Assembly: GCA_934047225.1 (NCBI GenBank)
Contig: OW203997.1
Location: forward strand, 5,628,417 to 5,692,416
DNA: 64,000 nt
Source of the DNA: Ypsolopha sequella
Taxonomy: Eukaryota; Arthropoda; Insecta; Lepidoptera; Ypsolophidae
Reading direction: 5' to 3'
Shown in pieces: positions 23,664-35,514 of this stretch. Position 1 is the stretch's first letter; every line of letters begins with the position of its first letter. Both the position numbers and the translations under genes were made by a program. A model generated the notes under the pieces. It was given only the letters and a program-made list of their open reading frames with translations. It made no database searches and was not told where the DNA came from.

Positions 23664-23959
23664 TGATTTTCATGTTTAGTTTATGAGTTTAGCGAAAGAA
23701 TCATTAATTAGAGTAAAATAATAACACATGTTATATACGTAAATAAATCCAAAATTTGGGTTGATTGGTTGTTTAGTAAGACTAATTGAACGGGCAAAGT
23801 TAGGCAGATATTTAAATTTCCTCTTCTGGAAGGATGGGTTTTTTGTGCGAAACGTCCTGACAAAATCAATATGTTGTCCTGCTTGCAGTACGTATTTTGT
23901 ATGAAAATTTGACTTGTCCTTCTGGCAGTACAATGACCTTGACCCTGAACGGCACAACG

Positions 23960-24265
23960 TTATCTTGTCCACTCAGTATGACATTTATGTTTTCTTTGTC
24001 AGGATGGTCGTTACTGACACTCAATTTTCTTTAAAAGCTAAAAAACAAACAAATTATTCTAAATAATCATTAAAGCCTCTAACGTTTCAATAGTTCTGTT
24101 ATCAAGCATTGATTTATATTTTACTGAATGAAGATTCAGCAGCTAGATACTTAGGTACTCCCTCATTACCATTTCTTGATTTAAATTATCTTGTCCTCTC
24201 AGTAGGACATATATATTTTCTTTGTCAGAATGGTCATTCATTACTGACACCTAAATTTCTATGAA
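23960..24265. repeat. Pair of 75-bp direct repeats in composite copy 1
   Basis: The block cttgtccactcagtatgaca (23963) ... ggatggtcgttactgacac recurs as cttgtcctctcagtaggaca (24190) ... gaatggtcattcattactgacac. It lies in the part deleted from copy 2. Confidence 0.6.
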
Positions 24266-24414
24266 AGATATAATATTTTAATAATATACATATAAAATAT
24301 TAACTTAACAATTTGTATTTCTTTTACCTAGAATTCATATTATACTATTTTATCATTGATTTGTAATTATACATATATTACTTTAAATATAATTAATAAA
24401 TAAAATAATTTTTT

Positions 24415-25765
24415 TTAGCTTGAAATATATTTCGGCCCTTAGTGGGCCGTCATCAGTCAAGTATTAAAAAAGAAAAATATACCATAGTAATAAAAACAGG
24501 AAAAGAAATAAAAAAAATAAAAAAAAGACGATATTTTTCTTAACTAACCTAACCTGTTTGTATTGGTCCACAAATTTTTTATCAAATAATAAAATTATAA
24601 AATTTTAAAAATTTTGTGGACATGTACAAGCCCTTCAAGTGCCAACAATCACCACCATAAATTTTTCTCATGCCATCCCAATTCTGGTATATGTGTTCCC
24701 TGAAAGGGACAGAGAGTTTTCTGTGGTTGGTGGGGTATTCAGGATATGTGTGGAAGAGCGTGATGGAAGTGATGAGAGGGTGGTTTAGTTTGTCTGTCAG
24801 TTAGTGTTTTCTGTTCAGTCCATGGTTGTAGTGGGCACCAAGTGACCAGATGTAGGACGACTCCCAGGTCCTAAGGTCAATGTCAGTTAGTGGAGAGTGA
24901 AATGATTTAATGACGCGAACGGTGAAGCAGTTATTGAAGGTTTGATTATGAGATCGGGCGTGTGTGTGGTGGTGGTGGTGGTTCGTTAGGTGATGATGGT
25001 TTGAATTTTTGTAGAGCTGCGTGTGTATTGTTATTATGGTGACGTGGGTTAGTTTCCCAGTAATGTTTCCATTTTAGCTTGCGCCCGAATCTCACGAAAT
25101 CGTTCAACAATTTAATCTTGTCAAGTTTTTTTGTGGGACAAAATGATAGCCCTTTGTTCAACACGGCTCTATCTTCAGGAGTTAATTGAACTGAAGATAG
25201 ATTTACTATAGTGTCAGTGGTGGGCGTTTTATCATAATGTATATAGTATCCCGGCGGAGGAGGTGGAGGAATGGAGAATGGGTTAGAGAGGTCTATCGGA
25301 GTTAGGTTTAGATCTGCAGGAATATTTATTTGTTGGTATCTTAATGGTAGATTAATGTTGTTTTGTTTGTAATATTTTTGTAGATTTTTTAGTTTTATTT
25401 GTGGTTTGATTGCTCCTGAGAGATATTTCTCGTAGCTTTTGAGAGGAGCGTTTGTATTTTTAAAAACAGATGAGGAAAGGCGATAAGGCTGACTTTTAAA
25501 AGTGCATCTAGCTTATTTTTCTGATCTGTGCAGAGGTGTATATATTGTATGTAGAGCATGTGTGTAGAGTGTAAGGCGTTCATGTAGTTAACCATAATCA
25601 TGTTGCTTCTGATTATTGGTGGTATTGCACTCAGGGCAATTTTTGGTATCAGCCCTTTCGGTGCTGCACCAATTTCCAAACATTTTCCTAAAAATTGTAA
25701 ATGGGTATAATATTGGGAAAGTTTGGCTGTTATATTTTTTATTTTATTTACGATTTCCTTCATTT
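24415..25765 (-). pseudogene. Penelope-like retroelement remnant (N-terminus and C-terminus, RT core absent)
   Basis: From 25763 downwards, the translation starts MKEIVNKIKNITAKLSQ. After a frameshift near 25500 it continues in another frame to 24946. That part contains NLSSVQLTPEDRAVLNKGLS and FCPTKKLDKIKLLNDFVRFG, the conserved N-terminal region of Penelope-like elements ('lt..e..vL.kGL.F.P'). After a second frameshift near 24955 comes SHNQTFNNCF, then WESSYIWSLGAHYNHGLN, which resembles the end of a GIY-YIG endonuclease. The reverse transcriptase between them is missing. At 24421-24459 the 3' part holds tgactgatgacggcccacta, agggccgaaa, a hammerhead-like motif. In composite copy 2 only 37885-38133 survives. 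Confidence 0.65.
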
Positions 25766-27253
25766 ACGTTAAAATTTAAGTAAGAAGGTTCTAATTTGAT
25801 TAACTGGCACGTTGCGAGTATTTATGTTCATCAAAATTATACTGACTTTGACAGAAGGCTGATCAAGATTTTGGTATTTGTCAAAAATGCACAAAGGAGC
25901 ATATAACAATAATTAAAGATGTTTTTGAAACGTGGATACGCTGAATTGAGACAGCAGTAAGAAGAAAACAGTGTAACCTATATAGCACAAGATTAGAGTC
26001 CATCAAACGAGCAGCAATAATTGTGTGGGTTCTGTTCCATATGCCTGCTTCAAGCAGTCCTCATCGAGTTACGTATTGATATTGGAGACCGTCAATAGCC
26101 CTCTGAAGAATAGAGAGAAATCCTTTGAGTCTCTGGCTGCCTTCGAATGTCTTGCGCACACAATGCACTATATGAAATCAACTGCAGCTCTTGGGACAAA
26201 TGCACGTGTGGTTGCGTCTCTGCAGTTTTTCAATTATGCACCTCGACGTGATTCTTCAATCCTTGTTGCATAAAATCTTTTTATTGTTGTTGCACTTGAA
26301 AAGAGTTATTCGTTCATAAGTTTATAATATAATCACATGTGCGAGTAATACTTTAATAAATATATAATATTGCCTCTATTGGCCTTTTATTTGTTTTTTA
26401 TTTTGATTTATTTTATTTTTGACGTAAAGATTATATTTTATGCTCTGTGCCTATTTGAGACCGAGGAGTCGTCGACCTTTATTTTGGTAAACTCGTTTGG
26501 CTTTACCAGAACCGTAGTACTTTATTATTCTTTTATTACCCATTATTTACCATTTATTATTGTCTTCTACAATGTTAATTTATTTAATAAATGATACAGC
26601 AAACTAACCTAACCTATACATTACACTTACACTTATTGCACAAAAACAAAACAAAAGGGAATATTTACAAATATTATACAAAATCGGAATCGTCAAATGC
26701 ACTACACTACCGCAAAAACACCTGATATTAGCCAAAATTTTCTTTCCACTTTCTATGTGTTTTTCATTGCCCGAAATAAAGACATTTTATTTTTTTATTT
26801 TTGCGTGACGGGAGCGTGTCGTTTGACTCTAAGTGCCTGATTAAATTTAAAAGCAATAATCAAAATCGTTAGATCTTGTTTTGGTATTTTTTTTTTTCAG
26901 GCGCTATTAAATATTTTCAAGCTTTTTCCTTCTAAAACAAATTGAATTAAAAAAGAATCTCATAGGAATCTTTACTTCTTTGAACCATACCTGAATATGT
27001 GATGTCTTCTGCATTTTAGCCCGTATTTGGTGAGAAACTGAAGATAAACAGTTTCTTATTTTTATGACTTTGTAGTAACGCGTGAAGCTTATTATAGCTT
27101 TAAATGATAAATTATGTAAAAACGAATTCCAAGGGGTCTTAGAATAAGGATCAACGTATGTTTATGCAGAGCTGCAATTTTCTACAGCGACAGGATGCAG
27201 CGTCTTCGAAATTCTAAAATGTCGAATTTCACATTTTGTCCGGGATAATCGCC
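25766..27253. other. Right part of composite copy 1, no recognised gene
   Basis: Frames of 70-82 codons (26025-26273, 26370-26594) are conserved in copy 2 (38404-38652, 38749-38973) but show no domain. The two copies differ by synonymous and non-synonymous changes alike, so there is no sign of selection. Confidence 0.4.
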
Positions 27254-27298
27254 TTAAGGTCATCTCTGGTCAGGGTATTCGTTTATTATATGTACATA

Positions 27299-27566
27299 TA
27301 CAACGTGTAACAGAAAGGTGTAACCATATTTGAAGAGCTTATTCAGTCAATGGTATAGAACAACCCTTACTATGGAGACAACTCTGAAATTTCAAAAAAA
27401 AATCTGCCCCTCCATACATTTCGGCCGAGCGGCATTGCATTTTTCTATGAAACAATAATTTTTCTTTTTCGGGATACAGGGTTTGTTCCATAGTAAAAAT
27501 TGTTCTACACTATTGACTGAATAAGCTCTTCAAATATGGTTACACCTTTCTGTTACACGTTGTATA
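27299..27566. mobile_element. Near-palindromic MITE (CTTTTACTATGGAG family), copy B
   Basis: Starts tacaacgtgtaacagaaagg and ends ctttctgttacacgttgtat; high similarity to 20935-21206 over its whole length. Confidence 0.82.
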
Positions 27567-28014
27567 GATAAAGGTTCGCACTTGTAAAATCATATAATAT
27601 TTCCAATAATCAAATTCCTTTCAAAGTGCAGATTTCTCTGAAACCACGAAAAAGGGTCCCTTCGCCCGTATACTTTCAAGTCTTAATACCCACTATTAAT
27701 TTGCCACATAAAGCTTTAATTAAAAGGAGGGCGGTAGAATTTCCATTCCGAAGAGCTGATAAATGGGCTCAGCCCTCTTGCTCGAGACAGAAGCAATAAA
27801 GTTCCAATCGTAGATGTATACACGCTTGCTTCCAATCGTTTTTAGGTTATACGAGTAAGTATAGCGCTTTTCCGGAACGTTCCGGTTTAACGCCCCGATT
27901 CAGATCGAGCTGTCTGTCTGTCGGATAAAAATAAAGGATTTTTGTTTTGGAATCTCAGCGTTTACCGTGGATGGACAGGTGACTTTCAAATTTATTCAAC
28001 TGATCATAAATTTT

Positions 28015-28430
28015 ATATAGAAAGAAAGAAAATATTTATTTCCGACCGAAATCCATATCTTAGTTAGTAACTTAAAAACTATGTTAGTATCCTTATCTAC
28101 ACACAAAAATAAAAACACAGAAAGGCAGCAGAAGTCGCTGTTACAGACATCACACAACTAAATAGAGTGATGCCTACAACAACATCCTCCTGGTGAAGCA
28201 CTGTGACTCCACGTGAACCCTGTTCCAGAATCCCAGAACGGGACTGTCCCAACGATCAACAATGCCCTCCAAGATGCTGTAGGAGCTGCCCCTTAAACGA
28301 CTCATAAGGGAAGCCACACGTTTTCGGACTATTGCTGTGAAGCTATCATTCTGTGCCTCCGCGAACATATAGGTTTCCCAAAGTGAAGAAAATGCATTTG
28401 AAAAAACAGACACAGTTGTAGGCTACGATA
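28015..28430 (-). pseudogene. LINE reverse transcriptase C-terminus and 3' tail
   Basis: The minus-strand frame at 28174-28413 reads KRVASLMSRLRGSSYSILEG, a block common at the end of CR1/jockey-like LINE ORFs of Lepidoptera. It is followed by a 3' UTR ending gaaataaatattttctttct, with a TTTC repeat tail. The upstream reverse transcriptase is absent (5' truncated). Confidence 0.65.
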
Positions 28431-28675
28431 AAAGCTTTCAAAGTAAAACATAAATGACACCTTCGTGACAAGAAATATATAATGTAAAAGGAAAAAACTG
28501 CAGCTGTATTCAGATGTATTACTTAATATTTGTTATTTAATAAAACAGTTGAGAAATTGTTATTTATATAAAAGGGGAGGGGGGGCTAAAGTATAGGTTT
28601 TTGTTTTGTTTCCGTGACACAATGACGGTATTCAATAATTATTTGCATTTGTTCAATCCAAATTATTTAACAACT

Positions 28676-28722
28676 GAACTCGCTGAATTTTAAGCTAATC
28701 CAGCTTAAAATTCAGCGAGTTC
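28676..28722. repeat. Perfect 21-bp hairpin with 5-base loop
   Basis: The arm at 28676-28696 (gaactcgctgaattttaagc then t) is exactly complementary to 28702-28722, with loop aatcc. No poly(T) or terminal repeat accompanies it. Confidence 0.9.
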
Positions 28723-29544
28723 TCGAAGTCACAGTTTCCTTTTCCACCGGAAACAATGGTTATATTTGTTAAGTTATCTTTATGTCTGTGAAGCTAGATA
28801 TCAATGATTTTATTAAAATCTCATGGTTACCCTTAATTTAATTTTGTCTTTTGAAAAGTTGCATGTACTAGAAGTTTTTTTTTCTGTGTCTTTTTGGTGG
28901 AATAAAGGGATTTTTATTTAATTACAAGGAATGAGAAAAGATTTTGATTTTGCTTGTGCTTGACAAGTTGACAACAAGACATTGATTAAAGGGCTAGATA
29001 ATTTCTAGCTGAGTTCACGAATATAGCTAGAAAGTACTCGTAAACGCCCCATCGGAGAACAAAAGCGACTTGATTGTACTGGCATAATCATTTTGCAATT
29101 CAGTGTTTCTTGCATAATTTGCAATAATCCGCTAAACACTTGCAATACTATTCAAAATGCAGACTGTTGCTGGCAACACAAATACTTTTATTTTTATTGT
29201 TTAGTTGTCGTTTATGATTTATGTTTTCATTTCCGTCACACTAAGTCTGTCTCTCTCTTGTCTTTCTGATCTTTCTACCGTGTACTAAGCGCAATAAAGT
29301 TCCTCAAAGTTATTTCTATAAAATCTTTTTTTATTGTGATCTACAAACAAACAGTCCACTCTCAAAGATTCCAACACAGACTCAAACCCCGCTTGCCCTC
29401 CCGTATAGACCATGCACATGCAAGCAGTACGAGTAAGTATAAATATAAAGCTAGAAAATTTAGGTATCACTTCAGACCAAATATCTCGGTCTGAGGGTAT
29501 CAAGTTGATGATGGACTTTTGCAAAGTAACGGTATTTCAATCAA

Positions 29545-29728
29545 TTAAATTAAACTATAGCTTTAGTTTTAATTTTAGTCTTATAGGTTTAATGTAGCCG
29601 ATTCTTAATCCGATTCCAAAGTAATTTAGCTTCTGTCCCTAGCATTTAAGGACTATTTTACAATCAACAAAATTTAGTTTTGACAGCACTAAAACTAAAA
29701 TTAAAGCCTTCAGAGTCGGCTTTATTGA
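29545..29728. repeat. Rearranged relative of the 16061 foldback
   Basis: Ctttagttttaattttagtc at the left and gacagcactaaaactaaaat, taaagccttcagagtcggct at the right correspond to the arms at 16061-16216. Confidence 0.6.
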
Positions 29729-29739
29729 GTCAAATTTTC

Positions 29740-31640
29740 TAATGATCTTTTATTTTAATCATACCTTAGTGTCACTTTGTTATCCACCTGTACGAACACA
29801 GTATAATATCATCTATATTGTAATCTGTTTACCGGCACCCAGGGTACAGACTCTCCATGGTCTAGTCTGGGAGCCACTGAATACTGTTTCAAATGTAAGA
29901 CTGTTTATGTGAAATTGAAATAGGTATATTTCATTTTCAAAACAAAATACGGTCAATCTCAGAAACGGCAGTTTTCCCATCGATAGGATCAGAATCGGGG
30001 AGCCGATTCGAGTCCACGAGTCTACTTATCGGCATTCGTTTCCGTGATAGCGTGAGTTTTAGGTATCACGTCGAGCATCAGAATGCTATTTCACAGATTT
30101 CAGGGTTTTTCACTGACACGATAAATATGTAATCAAATGTGGTAAAGCAATATACAGAAATAGAATCAAACCTTCAGTTTGAAATTTGTCAAAACTATTT
30201 ACCCACGAAACAGACTACCCATCGTCTAGTCTGGGAGCCGCTAAAATTTAAGTTATATGTCTTAACCCATGTGTCTGAAAATAAATATTTTTGTATTTAT
30301 GAATGTACAGAAATGTGGAAAAGGCAGTGAAGTGCCATCGCATACTGAAAAGGTACGAAAGTTGACCCTTACAACCAACGAAAGACCATTGACTAAAGTA
30401 GTCACAATGTAATAGGTCCGTTTTGACATATGTCATCGCAACATATCTATGGATGTGAACCATGCAAATCGGTAACTATGTCAACCGATTCTCACGAGAA
30501 ATCGATTCAAAATATTATGAGTTTGTTATCGCTTGAAATATTTTCAAGTTTATTGGTTATAATTTCCAGAATAAACATAATTGCCAAAGTCAACATGAAA
30601 GAAAATATAAACAGTTCAAAAGTAAAGCCTAAAGTCACAAGAAAAAAACACTAAAAACAAACGGGAGCACAACGACTTCCAGATATTTCGGGTGCTAAAA
30701 CCAGCTTTTAATTTTTTTTCTCTACGAAAAAAACCTGAAATGGAAATTCTTACGTGCCAGTAATATTTTGTAATGTTGTACTTCACTGACCTCAAATTAG
30801 ATGGAGGTCTGAGCGTTGATAGATATAAAATACGGGCCAGTAAGAAAAATATGTAGGCTTCAAGATGAAAAAATTGCTCCATGCCTTATAAAAAAAAATA
30901 CTGCCATATTTCTTACCAGCCAATCTGTCTATTGATAGGATGATTTATGGAAAACTGCCTGTAAATCAATTTATTCATAAGAAAATAGGACTTTAAGCAA
31001 TAAATGCATGTTTTTTATTTATAGATTTTTTGTTTTTGTAAACTATAAGTTTAAAAGCCAAGTAATATGTAACATTATTTAGCACAATTATTATATTATA
31101 TTTTTCGGTATACGCGACACCGTTACAAATACATGCAAATTTTCAAATCTAAAAAGGTTATATTTGCAAAAAAAAAAGGAAATTTAAACTTGGCTTTTTG
31201 TGTACTGCTCTCACAAAAGCTAATTACAGATCATTACAATTATTTTATCAATATTAAAACAAGTTAATTATTTTCACGTGGAATCGAATTGAGTCCGTGA
31301 AATTAGGCGATTATCTGGTAACAACACTATCATTAAGAAAAAATTGACTGAGAATGTAACTGTTTTTGAGACATTGTGTAGTAATTCAAAATTGCATTTT
31401 ATTTTGGAATATGCGTGAAAATAGTACTTGAAATATGTTCCGTGATAATTAAAAAACGTTTATTTATTTTCTTTAAACCCAATAAGTTAATAATTATTTG
31501 TTAACCGTTTCATTTATTACATGTAAAGTTATATTCTATGGTCATTCTTATCTGTCAAAACGGGCCTCTTATTTTGTGGCAACTGTAGGTATGTTAGTAT
31601 GTATAATCCATTTGTATGGTAGGTATGTATAATCCGAGAA
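29740..31640. other. Gene-free stretch
   Basis: Only a short repeated phrase (gtctagtctgggagccactga at 29862; gtctagtctgggagccgct at 30223) was noticed. No gene or complete element seen. Confidence 0.35.
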
Positions 31641-31649
31641 CAAAATATT

Positions 31650-32810
31650 GCTTGGGCCCGAGTGATACACACTACTTTTCATCTCTACCTATGAGAAAAA
31701 GAAAAAGCTAAGAGTACTTTGTGGTAACAATTGTTGCACCACATTTGCTGCACCATTTACTATCACTATCACAACATGAACTCATTTTTATTAATTATTG
31801 CAATAACTAAGCGAAGTCTATTGAGAGAGAACATTTCTGAGAAAAAAAGAAATGAAAATAAAGAATATCACAAACAAATGTTTTTTTTTCAGCGCGCATT
31901 GCCGCCCCCGCCAAAGCCTAACCGGCCAGTAACTTCTTCATAAGTTATGGGTCCGACCTCTAATGGCGACCGATCTTAAATGACGCTAATCTATAGAAGC
32001 ACGAACCAATAAGAAGAGAGAAAACGCAAACTTCCATGGGAATAAAATCGACTTTGGCTCCCGCTATCCTTTTCATCACACCTATTCGAAAATAACTATT
32101 TAATCATACCTATTCAAAAAACGACAATTGGCTTTAGAGGATAGCGGGAGCCAAAGTCAATTTTATTCCCAAGGGAGTTTGCGCTGATTGGTTCGCGTTC
32201 GTGCTTTCGATAGATTAGCGTCATTTAACCAAAGAGGTCGAACGCATAATTTAGGTATTAAGAAGTTACGGGCCAGTTAGGCTTTGGCGGCAATGTGCAC
32301 TGAAAAAAAAAAAGTATACTGGGTGTTAATCTGAAGTTGCGGAAGCCGGAAATAGGCGATAGTACTCATCCAAACAAATAACTTTTACTACGGAACAAAC
32401 CTCGAACCGCGAAAAAAAATCTGTTGTTACATAGCTACCCGAACAAAATGTATGAAACAACAATGATTTCTCTTTTTTTACGAAATGTTGTTCGTATGGA
32501 CGTTACTATAGCCAGTTTCCGTCTTCCGCAACTTCATCTTAATACCATGTACAATATAATACATGTGCATTCATCTTTTTTTCATTTCTTTTTTCTCAAA
32601 AATGTTCGCAAAGTTATTGCAAAAAATTTATTAAAAATTAATTCGAGTAGTGATAGTTACATATTAACTCGTGAGAAAACATAGTAAATGATGCAGCTAA
32701 TGTGGTGCAACAATTATTACCACATAATACCAGGTACTCGTAGCTTATTGTTTTTCTCATAGGTGGAGATGTTTAATAGTGTGTATCACTCGGAGCCAAG
32801 ATATTTTGTT
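31650..32810. repeat. Giant nested inverted repeat (about 1.2 kb)
   Basis: Outer arms, about 31650-31880 and 32560-32810, include aacaattgttgcaccacatt against tggtgcaacaattatt. Inner arms, about 31884-32070 and 32120-32311, include ggctttggcggcaatg against cattgccgcccccgccaaagcc, and gactttggctcccgctatcc against ggatagcgggagccaaagtc. A 239-bp MITE (32314-32552) interrupts the junction of inner and outer right arms. Short frames inside are incidental. Confidence 0.8.
32314..32552. mobile_element. MITE (CTTTTACTATGGAG family) inserted in the giant inverted repeat
   Basis: It begins gtatactgggtgttaatctg, then aagttgcggaagccgg, and ends ccgtcttccgcaacttcatc, then ttaataccatgtac. The interior has cttttactacggaacaaacc. 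It interrupts only the right half of the surrounding palindrome. Confidence 0.75.
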
Positions 32811-32910
32811 AATATCTTGGCTCCGAGTACGTCCGAATACTTTAGAATCCTTCGCTTCGCTCTTCAAAATAACGCCCTCGACGTACAAAATATTACTTTG
32901 GCCCCTAGTA
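32800..32910. repeat. Palindrome with CCTTCGCTTCGCTC apex
   Basis: Flanks such as ggctccgagtacgtc and gacgtac...ggcccc pair around the apex atccttcgcttcgctcttc. The outer portion resembles the gggcccgagtgatacacac block at 31653, tying it to the giant inverted repeat. Confidence 0.5.
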
Positions 32911-33136
32911 ACTATTAAACTATTTTCATCGTATGTATGCAGAATAGTGCTTTATGGGGGTCGAAACCCTTTGGATCCATCCTGATTTGCCTGCAGGCGC
33001 TAGGACATAGTACGTAAACTTCAATATAACAGGGTGGAAACAATAGAAATCTAATCTTGGATCTCTATAGGGGAAACTAACTGGAAACGCCAACAAATAC
33101 GAGAATAGAAAGAGTGTGAAATAGACAGGTAACGTC

Positions 33137-33480
33137 AAGAGCGGTTTCGCAGCCGAGCCGGGTTGTGAAAATCCCGCCTTTTTCTAATCAATCGAAACGG
33201 GTACTAGCATGAACTTAGTATCGATTCGATAAATAAAAATGTAACTCTTATTTCATTGCAATAAGTGTTATCTTTTAGAATTTATCGATTCTATCTGTCA
33301 AATATATCTAATCGACGCGTAACGTGCTCGCGTAACAGAACACTTCAATTCTAAATTCACTCAATAGTTATTCAACAAAACCATATTACCTATGCATTGT
33401 GTATGCTGCCATCGCAAAGTTTCCATTGGTTTCTGTATTAGAAATTGGAATTTCAAAATCTTTTAACTTCAAAAATTTCA
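33137..33480. mobile_element. MITE fragment of the AGCGGTTTCGCAGCC family with a nested repeat
   Basis: It starts agagcggtttcgcagccgag, continues ggttgtgaaaatcccgcctt, and resumes the family interior at 33345 (attctaaattcactcaatag). Between 33195 and 33340 lies the short repeat also seen at 16335-16480. Confidence 0.65.
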
Positions 33481-33937
33481 GGAATAAATTTTTGGAGGCC
33501 AGGGATGGGGATGAGGATGAAAAGGCTACAATAAAATGGCATCCTGACAAATCTTTGGTCCTGACAGTCTGTCAAGACAGACTTCTTATATGGGACACAT
33601 AGATATATTATTATGTGGTTCAAATAAGAATAAGACTGTCAGGACGCCATTTTGATGTAGCCCTCTCTCGCGCCAACGCTAGCCAAAGCGAGAGAGAGAT
33701 ATGGCTAACGAGTGAAGTTATGTGCAGGTCCGATCCCATACTTATTTCAACCGCATAGTACAGACACAGTTTATTTTACGCTGTGGTACAGACGCCTGCA
33801 GTTCAGACTCCTATTTGTAAATGATTTTGAATATTTTAAGGGCTATGACGCCGCAATAAGTACTGCCTATAGGTAGTTTGTCATGCTGGCGTCCTTTCGT
33901 ACGAATTTTTACTCTATTACTATTATAATTTGACATG

Positions 33938-34060
33938 GCACTACCCTCCACAACTTCCCCTGTGGTTCAACCAAAGGTTAACTGATAAAAAATAATAAAT
34001 AGTATTAAGCTCGCCTATGTATAAAATTTATATCTTGTTCAATAAGTATTTTATTATTTT
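33938..34060 (+). mobile_element. LINE/SINE 3' tail
   Basis: Ctaccctccacaacttcccc ... attaagctcgcctatgtata ... ttgttcaataagtattttat; same tail as at 7738-7860. Confidence 0.6.
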
Positions 34061-34811
34061 TAAGAACGTATTCATGCTCAATATGCAATTCGCTTAGATT
34101 AAATTATGTTAAGGTATGTTAATTCGAAAACCATTTCGAGACTTAGGTTTAATTAGCCGTATTTTCGAATTTGTGGTCTAAAAAACCTCATGATGATGAA
34201 TATTTTTATAAAAAAGCTGCAACTTCCAATTGCCTTCGTGTGATGTCACTTGAGCAATGGCTGTTTAGAAATGTGGCCTTTGCTATTAAGACACATTTTT
34301 AATAATTTGGATGGACGACAGATGAGTAGAGAGACAGAGACAGACCATTTTTTTTAATAAGCAATAAAACACATCACAATCGTTATAATGTCTAAAATTC
34401 TCAAGTGACGTCATATGGGACAAATCTTTACAAAATCATACAAAAATAATTGTTAATTTACATTCTAAAATAATAAAAACTATGTCCTAAAATAGCGTAA
34501 ATTCTCCTTTTATAAAATGGCGTAAATTCTCTGCAAAAAAAATCTTTTAGAAATTAAGCTATGGAAATTGATGTGTCACTTCATACATCGACAAATGAAA
34601 ATAGAAAGCAAAATCTTCAGTTTCTCATATCTGGCACGTATCAAGGACATATCCCAAATTACTTAATATTACGCCTACGGCACAATCAGAATGTAATAAT
34701 CGACACAATACGTATAATAATACCAGTACGTAATGTTGCTACATTTTCAGGGATTCAGGGAAGCATATTTTACATGGTGAACTAGTGACATCATGAAACA
34801 TTACATTAGGA

Positions 34812-35232
34812 CAGCGTTTCTTAACCTGTGGTCCGCGGACCCCTGGGGGTCCCCGAGCATATGTATGGGGGTCCGCGGCCTAATCTATGGACTGAAACAT
34901 TTACTGCTTCTTTCAACGACATACCTCTGTGAAAAGGCATTCTCTGCTCTAGTGTATACTAAAAACAAATACAGAAATAGATTAAAAGTGAAATCCGATT
35001 TGAGACTACAACTCACTAGTAATATAAACCCAAATATCACTAATTTAGTTGCAAAAAAGCAGCACCAACCTTCTCATTAACGTATTTTATTTGAAAAAGT
35101 ATATATTTTTTGTAATTAGTAGAACTAAAATAAATGGTCCGAAATTTATTGCTGCTTTTTTATTAAGGGGGTCCTTAAAATTGTGCTTGATTTCCTAAGG
35201 GGTCCGTGGACAAAAAAGGTTAAGAAACGCTG
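34812..35232. mobile_element. hAT deletion derivative with target duplication
   Basis: The termini are CAGCGTTTCTTAACCTGTGG at the left and GGTTAAGAAACGCTG at the right. Flanking octamers CATTAGGA (34804-34811) and CATTAGCA (35233-35240) match at 7 of 8 bases, as expected for a hAT target duplication. The subterminal ggtccgcggacccctggggg is typical of the vertebrate-like Charlie/Zaphod group. The interior keeps only the transposase C-terminus. Confidence 0.9.
34889..35080 (+). pseudogene. hAT transposase C-terminal dimerisation domain remnant
   Basis: The frame reads LLLLSTTYLCEKAFSALVYT, then KNKYRNRLKVKSDLRLQL, and QHQPSH at the end. This matches the C-terminal dimerisation region of ZBED/FAM200-type hAT transposases (TTYLCE.aFS.lv..K.kyRnRL). 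The catalytic part is gone; the frame is open to its normal-looking stop. Confidence 0.8.
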
Positions 35233-35514
35233 CATTAGCAGATCTTTATAGCTGAGTCATTGGTCTAATAGAAAAGGGTACGGCACTTAAATGTTGCTTT
35301 TAGTACTTGCTCTGTTTAGAGGACACTAAATAAATGAATTATAATGGCTGTCTAGGCAAAAACCTCTTAGTTTAATTGCTCTACGTTTCCATATTTTAGA
35401 AACTTTAATGTCTACTTAGAATATTTCCTAGACTAGTTTTTTGTCTGCGGTTTACATAGATTTCTATCACTGTGCCACTGCCACGGTACGTTTTCTAAAC
35501 TCAGAACAATATAA

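Larger units (their letters stand above)
21930..27257. mobile_element. Large TTAA-flanked composite element, copy 1 (5.3 kb)
   Basis: Similarity with copy 2 starts exactly at TTAAGGGAATCATTGAG (21930) and stops exactly at GATAATCGCCTTAA (27257); the sequence outside is unrelated. TTAA at both ends of both copies points to transposition with TTAA target duplication, as in piggyBac-like elements. The termini are only weakly inverted (GGGAATCAT versus GGCGATTAT). The right end shares GGCGAT with the T1 MITEs. The interior holds a 105-bp hairpin (about 21970-22075), a nested TIR element, a SINE-like repeat and a Penelope-like fragment. No piggyBac transposase was found. Confidence 0.75.

Noticed and set aside
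33399..33602. Frame ending TIKWHPDKSLVLTVCQDRLLIWDT, resembling a WD-repeat exon with acceptor ttttcag
   Set aside because: The coding-looking part is one arm of an imperfect hairpin (its complement lies at 33630-33658), the first half is MITE sequence, and no donor or neighbouring exon is visible.
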